Source: an uncultured Clostridia bacterium
Lineage (GTDB): Bacteria > Bacillota > Clostridia > Christensenellales > UBA1242
NCBI GenBank assembly: GCA_946487985.1
Contig: CAMLUY010000004.1
Span: 1 to 23,956, forward strand
Direction of reading: 5' to 3'
DNA: 23,956 nt
Shown here: one piece after another, positions 1-7,014 of the stretch
Layout: each line of letters starts with the position of its first letter
Numbering within the stretch: position 1 is the stretch's first letter
Notes under the pieces: model-generated
Database searches by the model: none
Told to the model about the DNA's origin: nothing
Seen by the model: only the letters and a program-made list of their open reading frames with translations
Translations under genes and position numbers: made by a program

Positions 1-144
1 CTTAAAGCCCTCGAAAAAAATGGTGAGCCTTCAGAAGACAACTTTCACGCTGTTGAAGATGAAATACAAAAGCTTATTGCCAAGTCCTGCGATAAAATAG
101 ACGACAATTATAAAGCAAAAGAAAAAGAGATAATGGAAGTGTAA
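1..144 (+). CDS. frr: Ribosome recycling factor, C-terminal end (partial)
   Basis: Frame 1 is open from the window edge to a TAA at 142-144 and encodes the last 47 residues. The tail has a regular helix with DEIQKL-like and KAKEKEIMEV-like segments, which is the characteristic C-terminal helix of ribosome recycling factor (domain I three-helix bundle). RRF works with EF-G to split the post-termination ribosome. The next gene is uppS, and frr-uppS-cdsA is a conserved Firmicutes order, which supports the call. The 5' part lies outside the window, so start and full length cannot be judged. Confidence 0.9.
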   Translation, partial: LKALEKNGEPSEDNFHAVEDEIQKLIAKSCDKIDDNYKAKEKEIMEV

Positions 145-150
145 AATTGC

Positions 151-177
151 ACACTATCTGGCTTTTTCTCATAGTGT
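151..177 (+). other. Small hairpin between frr and uppS
   Basis: A 7-bp inverted repeat, ACACTAT (151-157) and ATAGTGT (171-177), encloses a 13-nt pyrimidine-rich loop. No T-run follows, so it is not a standard intrinsic terminator. It may be an mRNA processing or stability element, or chance. Confidence 0.3.
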
Positions 178-192
178 AATATAAGGACTGAT

Positions 193-894
193 ATGACACA
201 AAGAATAAAAATATTACCAAAACACATTGCTTTTATAATGGACGGAAATGGACGCTGGGCAACAAAAAGGGGGCTGGCTCGTTATTATGGGCACAAGGAA
301 GGCATCAAAGCGGTTGAAAGAACCATGCTGGGCTGTAAAAATTTCGGTATTGAATATTGCACCTTTTTTGCTTTTTCGACAGAAAACTGGCGCCGAGGCG
401 AAGACGAAATAAATGGTATTTTTGAACTTCTGCGTGACTATCTGAATCAAAACAAGGATTTTTTCATAAAGAATCAAATTAAAGTCAATTATATTGGCGT
501 TTTAGATCCGTTTCCAGAAGATTTGAAGTCCGCTTTATTGAGTATAGTCGACAAAACTAAAAATATAGAGGGCTTGACAGTAACTTTCGCGCTTAACTAT
601 GGCGGGCGAGATGATATCATTCGCGCAGTAAATAAATTGCTACAAAATAATACAAAGCAAACAAACGAAAAAGACTTCCTTGCTATTCTTGACACCAAAG
701 ACATGCCAGAGCCTGACTTTGTTGTCAGAACAAGCGGCGAACAACGAATTTCCAACTTCCTTTTATTCCAGATGGCATACAGTGAATTGTATTTTCCTAA
801 AATTTACTGGCCTTCTTTCAATGAAAGACAACTAGAAAAATGTTTGCTTGAATATCAAAAAAGAAACCGAAGATTTGGAGGTGTAAATAAATGA
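193..894 (+). CDS. uppS: Isoprenyl transferase (undecaprenyl diphosphate synthase)
   Basis: This cis-prenyltransferase condenses farnesyl diphosphate with isopentenyl diphosphate units to make the C55 carrier used for peptidoglycan and teichoic acid precursors. The 233-residue protein has the family hallmarks: HIAFIMDGNGRWA at residues 11-23 with catalytic Asp17, the AFSTENW block near 60-66, LNYGGRDDI near 134, and an RTSGEQRISNFLLFQ block near the C-terminus. The ATG is preceded by AAGGA at a suitable distance. The stop overlaps the cdsA start (ATGA, 4 nt), which indicates translational coupling. The gene is intact, yet no isoprenoid precursor gene lies beside it. Confidence 0.97.
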   Translation: MTQRIKILPKHIAFIMDGNGRWATKRGLARYYGHKEGIKAVERTMLGCKNFGIEYCTFFAFSTENWRRGEDEINGIFELLRDYLNQNKDFFIKNQIKVNYIGVLDPFPEDLKSALLSIVDKTKNIEGLTVTFALNYGGRDDIIRAVNKLLQNNTKQTNEKDFLAILDTKDMPEPDFVVRTSGEQRISNFLLFQMAYSELYFPKIYWPSFNERQLEKCLLEYQKRNRRFGGVNK

Positions 895-1871
895 AAACAA
901 GACTGCTTACATCACTAGGCATCGTTTTTGTGCTCGCAATCGCTTTCATTTTGAAAGCATATGTTAGCAGCTATTTTTTTGATGCTTTGATACTTCTTGT
1001 AGCCTGCTTTGCTACATATGAGGCATCAAAACTATTCTCAAAAATGGGCAAGTACAACGATACTATATTAGCAACTATTTTTCCAGCTTTTTTGATGCTG
1101 GTGATGTTGCTTGGAATTGCATTTGATGCAGAAATCGGGTTGATTTATACTCTTGTAATGTGCGTTGGCCTTATAGTGCTGTTTTTTGCTGTGTCTTTTC
1201 TTTTGACCATAATCAGAAAGGGTCATACAGCTATTGAAATGAAAGCAAGAAATCTTGATAAAAAATCAAAGCTGAAATTTGCAGTTACTAAGGCGCTCAA
1301 CACTTCTGTGGTATTTATTTATCCAGCGTTTTTGCTCAGTTTCATGACGCTTATTAACCACATGGACGAGCTCTCATCTACTTTTGAAATTTTTGCTGAC
1401 GGCACAATAACTAACGGCTCGGCAATCTCGCTTATTGTACTGCTGTTGATGTTCCTTATCCCAATTTTGACAGACACTTTTGCCTATCTGTTTGGTGGCC
1501 TGATTGGTGGCAAAAAGCTTGCGCCAAAAATCAGTCCAAACAAGACAATTTCAGGTGCAATAGGCGGATTTTTATCCTGCATACTTTTTGTTACAGCAAT
1601 TTATTTTATCCTTTATTCTATTCCATCAGTTACCTCTTTGCTGACTGATGCTGGACTAGCTGTATGGAAGGTGATTATCATTACAGCAATCGGTTCAATC
1701 ATCTGTCAGCTTGGAGATTTGTTTGAAAGCTATTTGAAACGCAGTGCCGGCGTAAAGGATTCGGGCGCACTTTTCCCAGGCCATGGCGGCATGCTTGACA
1801 GATTTGATTCATATGTCTTTACAGCGCCATATCTTTTTATCGCATTCAGTATCTTGTTTGCAGTTTTGTAG
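891..1871 (+). CDS. cdsA: Phosphatidate cytidylyltransferase (CDP-diglyceride synthase)
   Basis: The enzyme makes CDP-diacylglycerol from CTP and phosphatidic acid in the membrane, the branch point for phospholipid head groups. The 326-residue protein is strongly hydrophobic with about eight membrane segments. It carries the full CDS signature at about residues 280-306: SYLKR, then KDSG, then FPGHGGMLDRFD. It is longer than the usual roughly 260-280 residues, because of a loop around residues 155-180 between membrane segments. Translation is coupled to uppS. It ends in TAG. In many Firmicutes dxr follows directly; here only 65 nt separate it from rseP. Confidence 0.95.
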   Translation: MKTRLLTSLGIVFVLAIAFILKAYVSSYFFDALILLVACFATYEASKLFSKMGKYNDTILATIFPAFLMLVMLLGIAFDAEIGLIYTLVMCVGLIVLFFAVSFLLTIIRKGHTAIEMKARNLDKKSKLKFAVTKALNTSVVFIYPAFLLSFMTLINHMDELSSTFEIFADGTITNGSAISLIVLLLMFLIPILTDTFAYLFGGLIGGKKLAPKISPNKTISGAIGGFLSCILFVTAIYFILYSIPSVTSLLTDAGLAVWKVIIITAIGSIICQLGDLFESYLKRSAGVKDSGALFPGHGGMLDRFDSYVFTAPYLFIAFSILFAVL

Positions 1872-1882
1872 TCTAAGGTGTA

Positions 1883-1911
1883 TTCATAAAAAAATCATAA
1901 TCAAATATACT
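1883..1911 (+). promoter_or_regulatory. Probable sigma-A promoter for rseP
   Basis: TTCATA (1883-1888) and TATACT (1906-1911) are separated by 17 nt in the short cdsA-rseP gap. The -10 matches 5 of 6 consensus bases, the -35 only 4 of 6. Placement 26 nt upstream of the rseP start is plausible. Confidence 0.45.
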
Positions 1912-1936
1912 ATCATAAAGGATTGGGAATAGGGCA

Positions 1937-3124
1937 TTGTTTATTCTTTATATTATTCTAGCAATCGTCATTCTGCTTTTTATGGTTTTGATTCACGAAT
2001 TTGGCCATTACACAATAGGGCGTATGCTAGGGTTTAAAATTACAGAATTTTCAATAGGGTTTGGTAAAGCCCTCTTTTCTCGTAAAAATAAAAGAGGGGA
2101 ACTTATCTCTTTGCGCATATTTCCGCTTGGCGGATACTGCGCTTTTGCTGGTGAAGAGGATACAGATGCTCAAAATCCAGATTCGTTTACAAATCAAAAG
2201 CCATGGAAAAGAATTTTAGTCTTTCTTGCTGGCGTAACATTCAACTTTGCAGCTGCCGTAATTTTTTCTATGATTCTGCTTTGCACTGTGGGATATGACA
2301 TACCGCAGGTCAACGGTTTCATGCCGTTTGACACACAGCATATCTCAAATATTGTCGAGGGCAGCGAGATAACAAACGTTCCAGAAGGCACAGGTTTGCA
2401 AGAAGGCGATATTATAATTTCAATTCGTGGTGAAAAAATTGATTTCGCCTATGGAAAAACCTACAACGAAATAATGAAAGCTGAAATATCTGCTCTATCA
2501 GAATATATGGCAACCTACAAGGATGCAGACAATGAGACAAAACGCCTTGCATTTCAGGAATATCCAACAATCCCAGCAATAGTAAAAAGGGGCGACGATT
2601 ATGCCAATGCTGAACTTGGATTCTATCAAGCTCTTGTCAACAATCAAAAGTATGATGAAAACGGCGATAAAGTGGAAGGCGAGTTCGTTCAAGAGTATGA
2701 ATATTTCTGGGACGTGAACGTCACGGCATATGTCCATACTTTCTGGGAAGCTGTTGAGCGCGCAGTGCCGTTTGCATTCGGTATGGCTTGGGTGGTATTG
2801 AAAAGTCTGTTCCTTCTGATTACTTTCCAGCTGCCGCTTTCAGCAATAGGCGGGCCAGTAACCACAATAGCCACAATTGCAAGCTTTACTCAGACAAATT
2901 TTGCAAACATATTGGTACTCATACCTTTGATTTCGGCAAACCTTGCTGTCTTCAACGCGCTACCAATACCAGCTCTTGACGGCGCTCATGTACTTTTCAC
3001 GACGATTGAAGCAGCGCGCAAAAAGCCAATCAAGCGCGAAACCGAAAATATGATACATGCCATAGGCCTTTTCATACTATTTGGCGCTGTAATTTTGATT
3101 GACATTTTACATTTCCTGTTATAA
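1937..3124 (+). CDS. rseP: RseP/RasP-type site-2 protease, membrane zinc metalloprotease
   Basis: This intramembrane protease cuts transmembrane segments of anti-sigma factors and signal-peptide remnants in regulated proteolysis. The zinc site HEFGH is at residues 20-24 in the first membrane helix. The second metal motif, NALPIPALDGAH, is in a late helix with Asp348. A PDZ-like region (TGLQEGDIIISIRGEKI) lies in the middle, followed by an extended soluble insert. The total of 395 residues is typical. The start is a TTG; AAAGG lies about 14-15 nt upstream, so the ribosome site is weak and the start is only moderately certain. The neighbouring dxr, ispG and proS genes found in many relatives are absent. 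Confidence 0.93.
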   Translation: MFILYIILAIVILLFMVLIHEFGHYTIGRMLGFKITEFSIGFGKALFSRKNKRGELISLRIFPLGGYCAFAGEEDTDAQNPDSFTNQKPWKRILVFLAGVTFNFAAAVIFSMILLCTVGYDIPQVNGFMPFDTQHISNIVEGSEITNVPEGTGLQEGDIIISIRGEKIDFAYGKTYNEIMKAEISALSEYMATYKDADNETKRLAFQEYPTIPAIVKRGDDYANAELGFYQALVNNQKYDENGDKVEGEFVQEYEYFWDVNVTAYVHTFWEAVERAVPFAFGMAWVVLKSLFLLITFQLPLSAIGGPVTTIATIASFTQTNFANILVLIPLISANLAVFNALPIPALDGAHVLFTTIEAARKKPIKRETENMIHAIGLFILFGAVILIDILHFLL

Positions 3125-3133
3125 AATATCAAT

Positions 3134-4675
3134 ATGATAGACATTAAAGATAAAATTAACCAAAAATTTGGTGCAAAATATTCAAACTTAAAGCTCCTGT
3201 CAGTTGTTTATGATACAGACATTTTGCAGTGCTCGATTACTTTTCTTTACCCTTATAATGATGCAGATATGTCATCTGATGACAAAAAGGAAATTGAATC
3301 CTTTCTGACGGAGCTTTTATCGTTGAATGGCGAACTTAAAATAAAGTACAAAAAGTCCTACCTTGATGAAAAACTGATTTCGGCCGATATCATTGAATTT
3401 TTCCGACAGAATAAAAAGGGGATTTTTCCGTACATATCGCCAGAAAATATTTCATCAAGCCACCAAGATTTAAATGTAAAAATAAAGATTTCATTGAACG
3501 GTGATGTGCTTGCGCTTATTGATGAACTGGAATTGAAATCACAATTAAAATCATATTTGGACAAATTATATATTGCGAATTTTGATATTGAAATTTCGCA
3601 AAATGAAGATAAGCTTCCAGACGAGATTGAAGCTGACGATGTCATGCCGGTGCTTACAAAAGCCAAAAGATATGATGTGAACATTGAAAAGAAAATTGTT
3701 GGCGGTGACATAATTCCAAAGCCAGAATATATCTCAGACAATAAAAACAAGAAGGATTCGGTGATCTTGTCTGGTGTAATGACAAACAAGACTCAGAAAA
3801 AGTTTATAATTAAAAAAGGTAAGCACGCTGGCGAAGAAAAAGCTCTTTACAGTTTCAATCTTAAAGATAGTACAGGTTCGATTGAATGCGTATATTTTTG
3901 CAGTCGTACCCATGAAAAAGACTTAGACGCGCTTGAAGACATGTCGTTCTTGTTGTGCGTTGGCGATATTCGCGCAGGATTGACGGGTAAAAATACTTAC
4001 TATGTTAGGAAGATTTCGCTTGCCAGCCCATTGCAAACAGAGGTAAAACAACCCGAACAAATTGATCCGCTTGCTAATCATAAACAGGTGGTTTTTCCCG
4101 ATATATTGCCGCGAAATACACAGGAAAACCTTTTTGATGTTAAATCTGATTACAATGATTTCATCATGAAAAATAAGATTGTTGTATTTGATATTGAAAC
4201 GACTGGGCTTGACCCTGAAACCTGTGAAATCACAGAAATAGGGGCTGTTAAAGTTGAATTTGGCGAAATTACAGAAAGGTTTGCAAGCTTTGCTAAGCCC
4301 AAAAGCCCTATACCTGCTGATGTTCAAGCCTTGACCAATATAACTAATGAAATGGTTGCTCATGCGCCGCAGATTGAAGATGTTATCATAGACTTTTATG
4401 AGTGGACAAGGGACTGCATAATCAGCGGCTACAACGTTATTGGCTTTGACCTTAAATTTGTGAAAAAAGTTGGCAACAGGCTAGGCCTGATGTTTGACAA
4501 CACGGTCATTGATACCATGATTGTAGTTCGTCAATCAAAACTGCGCACATCAAACTACAAGCTTGGCACAGTGGTCAAAGCGCTTGGACTAACTCTCAAC
4601 GATGCACATCGCGCTTTCAATGACGCTTATGCAACGGCTCAGGTGCTGATGGAATTAAATAAAAATAAAAAATAA
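3134..4675 (+). CDS. PolC-derived exonuclease (N-terminal region, OB fold and DEDDh exonuclease only)
   Basis: The 513-residue protein sits exactly where full-length polC (about 1400 residues) normally lies, just before rimP. Residues 1-190 resemble the PolC N-terminal region. About 205-300 form an OB fold (VILSGVM...FNLKDSTGSIECVYF). A linker with a VVFPDILPRNTQENLFD segment follows. Residues 350-511 are a DEDDh 3'-5' exonuclease with apparent catalytic Asp353, Glu355 (DIETTG), Asp439 (GFD), His492 and Asp497. In PolC the exonuclease is inserted into a PHP domain and followed by the polymerase. Here neither PHP half nor any polymerase sequence is present, and the 83 nt downstream hold no remnant. 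It is probably a nuclease or proofreading subunit rather than a polymerase. It follows rseP by 9 nt with no clear Shine-Dalgarno. Confidence 0.88.
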   Translation: MIDIKDKINQKFGAKYSNLKLLSVVYDTDILQCSITFLYPYNDADMSSDDKKEIESFLTELLSLNGELKIKYKKSYLDEKLISADIIEFFRQNKKGIFPYISPENISSSHQDLNVKIKISLNGDVLALIDELELKSQLKSYLDKLYIANFDIEISQNEDKLPDEIEADDVMPVLTKAKRYDVNIEKKIVGGDIIPKPEYISDNKNKKDSVILSGVMTNKTQKKFIIKKGKHAGEEKALYSFNLKDSTGSIECVYFCSRTHEKDLDALEDMSFLLCVGDIRAGLTGKNTYYVRKISLASPLQTEVKQPEQIDPLANHKQVVFPDILPRNTQENLFDVKSDYNDFIMKNKIVVFDIETTGLDPETCEITEIGAVKVEFGEITERFASFAKPKSPIPADVQALTNITNEMVAHAPQIEDVIIDFYEWTRDCIISGYNVIGFDLKFVKKVGNRLGLMFDNTVIDTMIVVRQSKLRTSNYKLGTVVKALGLTLNDAHRAFNDAYATAQVLMELNKNKK

Positions 4676-4685
4676 TATTAAAATT

Positions 4686-4705
4686 AAAAAATAGCAATTT
4701 TTTTT
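4686..4705 (+). terminator. Possible weak A/T-only terminator after the PolC-like gene
   Basis: AAAAAAT (4686-4692) can pair with ATTTTTT (4697-4703) across an AGCA loop, and two further T residues follow. The stem has no G-C pair, so it is weak. The position just before a strong promoter makes a boundary plausible. Confidence 0.3.
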
Positions 4706-4715
4706 GTGTTTATAC

Positions 4716-4744
4716 TTGATTTTTTAAAGCAATAATGCTACAAT
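4716..4744 (+). promoter_or_regulatory. Promoter of the rimP-nusA-infB operon
   Basis: TTGATT (4716-4721), a 17-nt spacer and TACAAT (4739-4744) make a good sigma-A promoter. TG at 4736-4737 one base before the hexamer gives an extended -10. Transcription should begin near 4751, leaving a leader of about 65 nt before rimP. Confidence 0.75.
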
Positions 4745-4760
4745 AAATATGACTGATAGT

Positions 4761-4788
4761 GGGGAGCGTGCAATTTTGCATCGCTCCC
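4761..4788 (+). promoter_or_regulatory. Strong hairpin in the rimP leader
   Basis: GGGAGCG (4762-4768) and TGCA (4769-4772) pair with TGCA (4777-4780) and CGCTCCC (4782-4788) around an ATTT loop, with one bulged T at 4781. This G-C-rich 11-bp stem stands out in an AT-rich window and lies about 10 nt after the predicted transcription start. The following Shine-Dalgarno is not inside it. A hairpin just ahead of rimP is common in Firmicutes; autoregulation or 5'-end stabilisation are both possible. Confidence 0.6.
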
Positions 4789-4815
4789 TGCTTCGTAGAA
4801 AGGGGAGGTTTTAAA

Positions 4816-5274
4816 TTGGCAAAAGTTAAAGAATTGTGTGAGGAAAAAATTAGCCCAATCATTGAAGCGCTTGGCTATGAAGTTGTTGAAGTTGAATATT
4901 CAAAAAAATCTGACGGAATGAATTTGATTTTCTACATTGACAGCGCTGACGGTGTAAATATTGATGATTGCGAAAAGGTTTCCAAAGCCATTGATGAGCC
5001 ACTAGAACAGTTGAATCCAACAGAAGATAAGCCATACATCTTATCGGTAAGCTCACCAGGGATTGACAGGCCAATAAAAACCGACCGCGACTTTGCAAGA
5101 AATATAGGCAAAGATGTTTGCGTCACTCTTTTTGCAAAAATAGATGGCAATAAGAAATTTGAAGGCAAACTTGAAAAATATGATGAAAAGACTTTTACAA
5201 TTCTTGGCGGTGACGAAGAAAAAACTTTCGAACGTGAAAAAGTCGCACATATTATGCCAATAATTAAATTTTAA
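4816..5274 (+). CDS. rimP: Ribosome maturation factor RimP
   Basis: RimP binds the 30S precursor and helps early S12-dependent assembly. The 152-residue protein has the typical two-domain form: an N-terminal alpha/beta domain (LGYEVVEVEY, FYIDSADGVNIDDCEKVSKAID), the conserved PYILSVSSPGIDRPIKTDRDF segment, then a C-terminal Sm-like barrel. I chose the TTG at 4816, seven bases after GGGGAGG (4802-4808). An in-frame GTG at 4759 would put 19 unconserved residues on the front and would run through the leader hairpin. It is the first gene of the operon with nusA, which follows after 10 nt. Confidence 0.95.
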   Translation: MAKVKELCEEKISPIIEALGYEVVEVEYSKKSDGMNLIFYIDSADGVNIDDCEKVSKAIDEPLEQLNPTEDKPYILSVSSPGIDRPIKTDRDFARNIGKDVCVTLFAKIDGNKKFEGKLEKYDEKTFTILGGDEEKTFEREKVAHIMPIIKF

Positions 5275-5284
5275 GGAGATTAAA

Positions 5285-6445
5285 ATGACAAATAAAGATT
5301 TCTTTCAAGCTCTTGAAGACCTTGAAATGGAGAAGAAAATTGACAAAGAAACATTCATCGCTACGCTAGAAAGCGCGCTTACATCAGCGTATAAAAAAAT
5401 GTACGGCGAAGCAAAACCAGCTATGGTAAAACTGAATCCTGAAAAAGCCACAATAAAAATCTATTCCTACAAGACGATTGTTGATGAAGTTCAAGATTCA
5501 GATAAAGAGATCTCTCTTGCAGAAGCTCGCCTTCGCAAAAAATCTTACAAAGTAGGCGACATTGTTCTTGAAGAGGAACTTACAAAAGACTTTGGCCGTA
5601 TCGCTGCACAAACTGCAAAGCAGGTAGTAATGCAAAAACTCAATGAGCTTGGTCGTCAAAAGGCTATGGCCGAGCTTTCTGAAAAGGAAGACGAGCTTTT
5701 GACTACGGTTGTAAAACGCATTGATAACGGCACGGTATATGTACAGATTTCAAACTCAAATACAGAAGGTGTCATGCTTCCATCTGACCAAATTCCAAAC
5801 GAAAAATACAACGTTGGAGACAGAGTGAAAGTCTATGTGAAAAAAATCAAAGACTCATATAAAGGCACTCAAATTCAAGTTACACGCAGCAATATCGGTT
5901 TTATTCGTAAGCTCTTTGAACTTGAAATCCCAGAAGTTGCATCAGGTGATATAAAAATCAAAAATATTGCACGTGATCCTGGCAATCGTACAAAAGTTGC
6001 GGTTTACACTGATAAACCAAACATAGACCCAATAGGCACATGCATTGGAAATCGCGGACAAAGAATTGACACGATCACCTCAGAAATCAATGGCGAAAAA
6101 ATCGACCTTGTTGAATACAGTGATGACCCACTTGAATACATTGCAAAAGCGCTCAGTCCTGCAAAAGTGCTCAGTGTTGAAACAAATGAAAGCCTTCATT
6201 CATCTCGCGTAATCGTTCCTGATGACAAACTGTCTCTTGCGATTGGCAAAAGCGGACAAAATGTTCGATTGGCGGCTCGCCTTACTGGTTGGAAGATAGA
6301 GGTCAAACCTGAAAGCTCTGTAACCACCATCGAAACCAAAGAGCCAGAGTATGAACTTACCGAACTGAGCGATGATTCTTTCCAAGGTTTGAGCGACCTT
6401 GAAGAGTTGGAGGAAATTGCTCCAATCGATGATGACGAAGATTAA
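5285..6445 (+). CDS. nusA: Transcription termination/antitermination factor NusA
   Basis: NusA binds RNA polymerase and nascent RNA and modulates pausing, termination and rRNA antitermination. The 386-residue protein has an N-terminal polymerase-binding domain (1-125), an S1 domain (about 130-200) and two KH domains. KH1 contains CIGNRGQRI at 253-261 and KH2 contains LAIGKSGQNVR at 318-328. It ends in an acidic tail (about 350-386) without the AR repeats of proteobacterial NusA, which is normal for Firmicutes. AAGGAG precedes the ATG. NusB, a functional partner, is encoded later in the same window. Confidence 0.97.
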   Translation: MTNKDFFQALEDLEMEKKIDKETFIATLESALTSAYKKMYGEAKPAMVKLNPEKATIKIYSYKTIVDEVQDSDKEISLAEARLRKKSYKVGDIVLEEELTKDFGRIAAQTAKQVVMQKLNELGRQKAMAELSEKEDELLTTVVKRIDNGTVYVQISNSNTEGVMLPSDQIPNEKYNVGDRVKVYVKKIKDSYKGTQIQVTRSNIGFIRKLFELEIPEVASGDIKIKNIARDPGNRTKVAVYTDKPNIDPIGTCIGNRGQRIDTITSEINGEKIDLVEYSDDPLEYIAKALSPAKVLSVETNESLHSSRVIVPDDKLSLAIGKSGQNVRLAARLTGWKIEVKPESSVTTIETKEPEYELTELSDDSFQGLSDLEELEEIAPIDDDED

Positions 6446-6462
6446 TTAAATAAGGAGGGGAG

Positions 6463-6720
6463 ATGGAAAGCCTCAGAATGTGCATTGCTTGCCGTGAAAT
6501 GAAAGACAAACGGCAGCTTGTAAGAATAGTAAAAAATAAAGATAATGAAATTTTTATCGATTCCACAGGCAAGAAAAATGGGCGCGGCGCATATATTTGC
6601 AAAAACGAGACTTGCATTAGTAAAATGCAAAAACAAAAACTCCTCAACAAAACTTTTAAAACAAATGTAAGCGATGAAATATATTCGCAAATAAAGGAGC
6701 AGATCCTTGACGCAAAATAA
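6463..6720 (+). CDS. rnpM: YlxR/RnpM family RNA-binding protein (DUF448)
   Basis: This 85-residue basic protein has the family signature: CIACREMKDKRQLVRIV near the start, then the DSTGKKNGRGAYICKNETC block, then a lysine-rich C-terminus. In Bacillus subtilis the family has been linked to RNase P modulation. A strong AAGGAGGGGAG Shine-Dalgarno precedes the ATG. It lies between nusA and the L7Ae-like gene, as in most Firmicutes, and its 3' end overlaps ylxQ by 14 nt. Confidence 0.93.
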   Translation: MESLRMCIACREMKDKRQLVRIVKNKDNEIFIDSTGKKNGRGAYICKNETCISKMQKQKLLNKTFKTNVSDEIYSQIKEQILDAK

Positions 6721-7003
6721 CATTGCAGCTCTTAAAGGCTATCTAAACATAGCGCGAAAAGCAGGCTATCTAATTGTTGGAGGAGAAAAGCTCTGCGATT
6801 ATGATAAAAAGCTTTATCTAGTGCTTTATGACAAAAATTCGCAAAAGAATACAATGAAGATTGTTCACAAACTTGAAGAAAAGAATCTAAATTGTATTGA
6901 AGTAGAAAATTTAAGCGATATCATTTGCATACAAAACTGCAAAATAGCAGGAATAAAAAATAAAAATCTCAGCGATATTATTTATAATTTATTGCAGGAA
7001 TAA
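6707..7003 (+). CDS. ylxQ: L7Ae/L30e-like K-turn-binding protein YlxQ
   Basis: The 98-residue protein has the L7Ae/L30e/S12e fold: IARKAGYLIVGGEKLCDY near the N-terminus is the typical helix and glycine turn, followed by LVLYDKNSQKN. Family members bind kink-turn RNA; the cellular target of YlxQ is not well defined. The TTG at 6707 is chosen because AAAGGAG (6693-6699) lies 7 nt upstream, inside ylxR. The 14-nt overlap suggests coupled translation with ylxR. Confidence 0.88.
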   Translation: MTQNNIAALKGYLNIARKAGYLIVGGEKLCDYDKKLYLVLYDKNSQKNTMKIVHKLEEKNLNCIEVENLSDIICIQNCKIAGIKNKNLSDIIYNLLQE

Positions 7004-7014
7004 AGGAGTCAATA

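Noticed and set aside
3358..3789. A 143-residue minus-strand open frame inside the PolC-like gene
   Set aside because: It is Ser/Phe-rich, as expected for the reverse complement of an AT-rich gene, has no family motif, and lies fully within a clear coding region.
3923..4363. A 146-residue minus-strand open frame over the exonuclease region
   Set aside because: It is opposite conserved exonuclease motifs and shows no recognisable domain or ribosome site.
4759..4815. GTG at 4759 as the rimP start
   Set aside because: It would code through the leader hairpin and lies upstream of the good Shine-Dalgarno for the TTG at 4816.
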